DNA of 7,873 nt from Clostridia bacterium (GTDB lineage Bacteria; Bacillota; Clostridia; Saccharofermentanales; UBA5734). Below, in pieces: positions 6,494 through 7,873 of the stretch (position 1 is the first letter of the stretch; every line of letters starts with the position of its first letter). The stretch lies in NCBI GenBank assembly GCA_017997315.1, contig JAGOFF010000104.1, positions 1-7,873 on the forward strand. Direction: 5' to 3'. The translations under genes and the position numbers were made by a program. Under the pieces are notes generated by a model. It did not search any database. It saw only the letters and a list, made by a program, of their open reading frames with translations, and was not told the DNA's origin.

Positions 6494-7873
6494 ATGACGA
6501 TCCGAGAACTCTTCGGGACAGGTCCCGACATCCAAGTGGCTTCACTCGCTACGGATTCCCGGTTGGTGGAGCCGGGATCCGTTTTCTTCTGCGTCACCGG
6601 CGCCACGGTCGACGGTCACCGGTTCGCATCCGGTGCGGCGGACCGCGGTGCGGTGTGCATCGTGCACTCCAGCCCGCTCGATGACCGGCGGGACGGAACC
6701 TTCTACCTTCGGACCGACGATGTGACGGCTGCGCTCAATACCGCCGCATCCGCCTTTTACGGACACCCGTCCCGACGGATGACGGTGTTCGGTGTGACGG
6801 GCACCAACGGAAAGACGACCGTCGCCACCGTCCTCCGCGAGCTTTACTCCGCAGTCTGTCCGACCGGCTATATCGGCACCATCGCCAACCAGTACAACCA
6901 TGCGCCGGACAACCAGCCGCACACCACGCCGGACTGCATACGGCTGCATCGCATCCTGCATGACATGCTGACCGACGGGCTTGGCGCGGTCGCCATGGAA
7001 GTTTCCTCGCACGGTCTTGTTCAGCGCCGCGTGGACAGTATCGATTTCGATGTCGCCATCATGACCAATCTGACGCACGAACACCTTGACTACCACCACA
7101 CGATGGAGGAGTATCTGGAGGCCAAGGCCATGCTGTTCCGGATGCTCAAGCCGGATGCTGTCGCGGTCCTCAACGCGGATGATCCCTCCTGCGCCGCCCT
7201 CGCTGCAGCGACCCGCGCCCGCGTCGTCACATACAGCCTCGGAACCAAGGCGGACTATGAGGTCCGCGGTCTGGACCTGATGCCTACGGGCAGCCGGTTC
7301 CGGCTGCTGCATGCGGGTACGGAGCATGCGGTGGAAACCAATCTGTCCGCCGCGTTCAATGTCTCAAACCTCCTGGCCGTGCTGGCCGCCATCCACGAAA
7401 CGGGGATCCCGCTCGAGCGCTTGATCCCTCTGGTCCGGAACCTGTCCCAGGTGGAAGGCCGGATCGAGCGGATCGACCAGGGACAGCCGTTCCATGTCAT
7501 CGTCGATTACGCACACACACCGGACGGATTCGAAAAGATCTTCGAGTATGCGCGGGCCATCCGGAACGGCGGCCGCATCCTTGCAGTATTCGGATCCGCC
7601 GGGAAGCGGGACACCGAAAAGCGCCCCCTGCTCGGAGAGATCGCGGATGCGTCGTGCGACCGGATCATTTTGACCGAAGAGGACTGCCGCAACGAGGATC
7701 CGTCCCGCATCGCGGAGAGCATCCGCAGCGGCATAACCCGTGCGGAGACCTCCTTCATTCCGGACCGGGAGGCCGCGATCCGGCAGGCGCTCAAGGAGGC
7801 GCAGTCCGGTGACATCGTTCTGATCCTGGCGAAAGGAAACGAGAAATTCATGGACCGGGAGGATCGCTCCGAT
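6494..7873 (+). CDS. murE: MurE-type Mur ligase (UDP-MurNAc-L-Ala-D-Glu:amino acid ligase), 3' end missing
   Basis: Adds the third amino acid of the peptidoglycan stem to UDP-MurNAc-L-Ala-D-Glu using ATP, in the cytoplasm. The 460 visible residues run to the edge, and only about 20-40 more are expected. Motifs in order: ATDSRLVEPGSVF (19-31), P-loop VTGTNGKTT (101-109), HTTPD (143-147) and MEVSSHG (168-174), which contact the nucleotide-sugar substrate, TNLTHEHLDYHHTM (191-204), the AK of EAKAMLF (209-215) with the probable carbamylated Lys211, NADD (227-230), FNVSNLLAV (288-296), VEGRIERI (320-327), VDYAHTPDGF (337-346), FGSAGKRDTEKRP (366-378) and LAKGNEKF (445-452). The loop that reads DNPR in diaminopimelate-adding enzymes reads EEDCRNEDP here (395-403), and GKGHE has become AKGNE, so the added residue (diaminopimelate, lysine or ornithine) cannot be assigned. 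No mraY, murF or murD is adjacent in the window. Confidence 0.93.
   Translation, partial: MTIRELFGTGPDIQVASLATDSRLVEPGSVFFCVTGATVDGHRFASGAADRGAVCIVHSSPLDDRRDGTFYLRTDDVTAALNTAASAFYGHPSRRMTVFGVTGTNGKTTVATVLRELYSAVCPTGYIGTIANQYNHAPDNQPHTTPDCIRLHRILHDMLTDGLGAVAMEVSSHGLVQRRVDSIDFDVAIMTNLTHEHLDYHHTMEEYLEAKAMLFRMLKPDAVAVLNADDPSCAALAAATRARVVTYSLGTKADYEVRGLDLMPTGSRFRLLHAGTEHAVETNLSAAFNVSNLLAVLAAIHETGIPLERLIPLVRNLSQVEGRIERIDQGQPFHVIVDYAHTPDGFEKIFEYARAIRNGGRILAVFGSAGKRDTEKRPLLGEIADASCDRIILTEEDCRNEDPSRIAESIRSGITRAETSFIPDREAAIRQALKEAQSGDIVLILAKGNEKFMDREDRSD

Noticed and set aside
6368..6535. An N-terminal extension of the CapA-like gene to the ATG at 6535
   Set aside because: It would run across the murE promoter and ribosome site, overlap the murE start, and place 56 residues before a textbook lipoprotein signal peptide.
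6542..7327. A 261-codon open frame on the - strand
   Set aside because: Antisense to murE, whose P-loop and substrate motifs are in the + frame. The reverse translation is low in recognisable structure.
1..7873. Search for CRISPR repeats, tRNA or rRNA genes, insertion sequences, phage or defence genes
   Set aside because: The window is almost filled by six housekeeping-type genes, with gaps of 126, 91, 28, 13 and 10 bases. None of these elements could be seen.

Overview
This 7.9 kb window looks like chromosomal housekeeping DNA from a GC-rich member of the Firmicutes (Bacillota), most likely an uncultured Clostridia-type bacterium. Two things point there. One is the gene order zapA followed directly by a long U32-family protein with a DUF3656-type middle. 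The other is strong AAGGAGGG/AGGGAGG-type ribosome binding sites, including one serving a TTG start. Codon use favours CGG, GGA, TCC, ATC and CCG, which gives the DNA a conspicuous TCCGG/CCGGA texture on both strands. The species cannot be named from the sequence alone.

Layout from left to right. The 3' end of an unrecognised + strand gene (61 codons) enters from the left edge and stops 10 bases short of a convergent minus-strand cluster. Read in its own direction, that cluster runs from about 6367 down to 199: a CapA-like lipoprotein metallophosphoesterase, rsmA (ksgA; 16S rRNA dimethyltransferase), zapA with a long extension (cell division), a large U32-family RNA hydroxylase/'peptidase', and dut (dUTPase). 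capA and rsmA are 13 nt apart, zapA and the U32 gene overlap by 8 nt, and the U32 gene and dut are 28 nt apart. The 91 nt between rsmA and the chosen zapA start contain a consensus TATAAT, so the cluster may be two transcription units: capA-rsmA and zapA-U32-dut. On the other side of a 126-base intergenic region, a MurE-type Mur ligase starts on the + strand and runs off the right edge after 460 codons.

How the genes relate: all are core functions. They cover nucleotide pool sanitation (Dut), ribosomal RNA modification (RsmA, and probably the U32 protein on rRNA or tRNA), Z-ring assembly (ZapA-like), peptidoglycan precursor synthesis (MurE) and a surface lipoprotein of unproven function (CapA-like). 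I see no mobile element, CRISPR array, tRNA, rRNA, phage gene or defence system. I also do not see a convincing new system. The points worth a second look are local departures from family norms: an insertion and a Tyr-to-Phe change in the dUTPase, a non-DNPR specificity loop in MurE, a low-complexity C-terminal extension on ZapA, a second cysteine group in the U32 protein, and a palindromic TATAAT element at the divergent promoter region.
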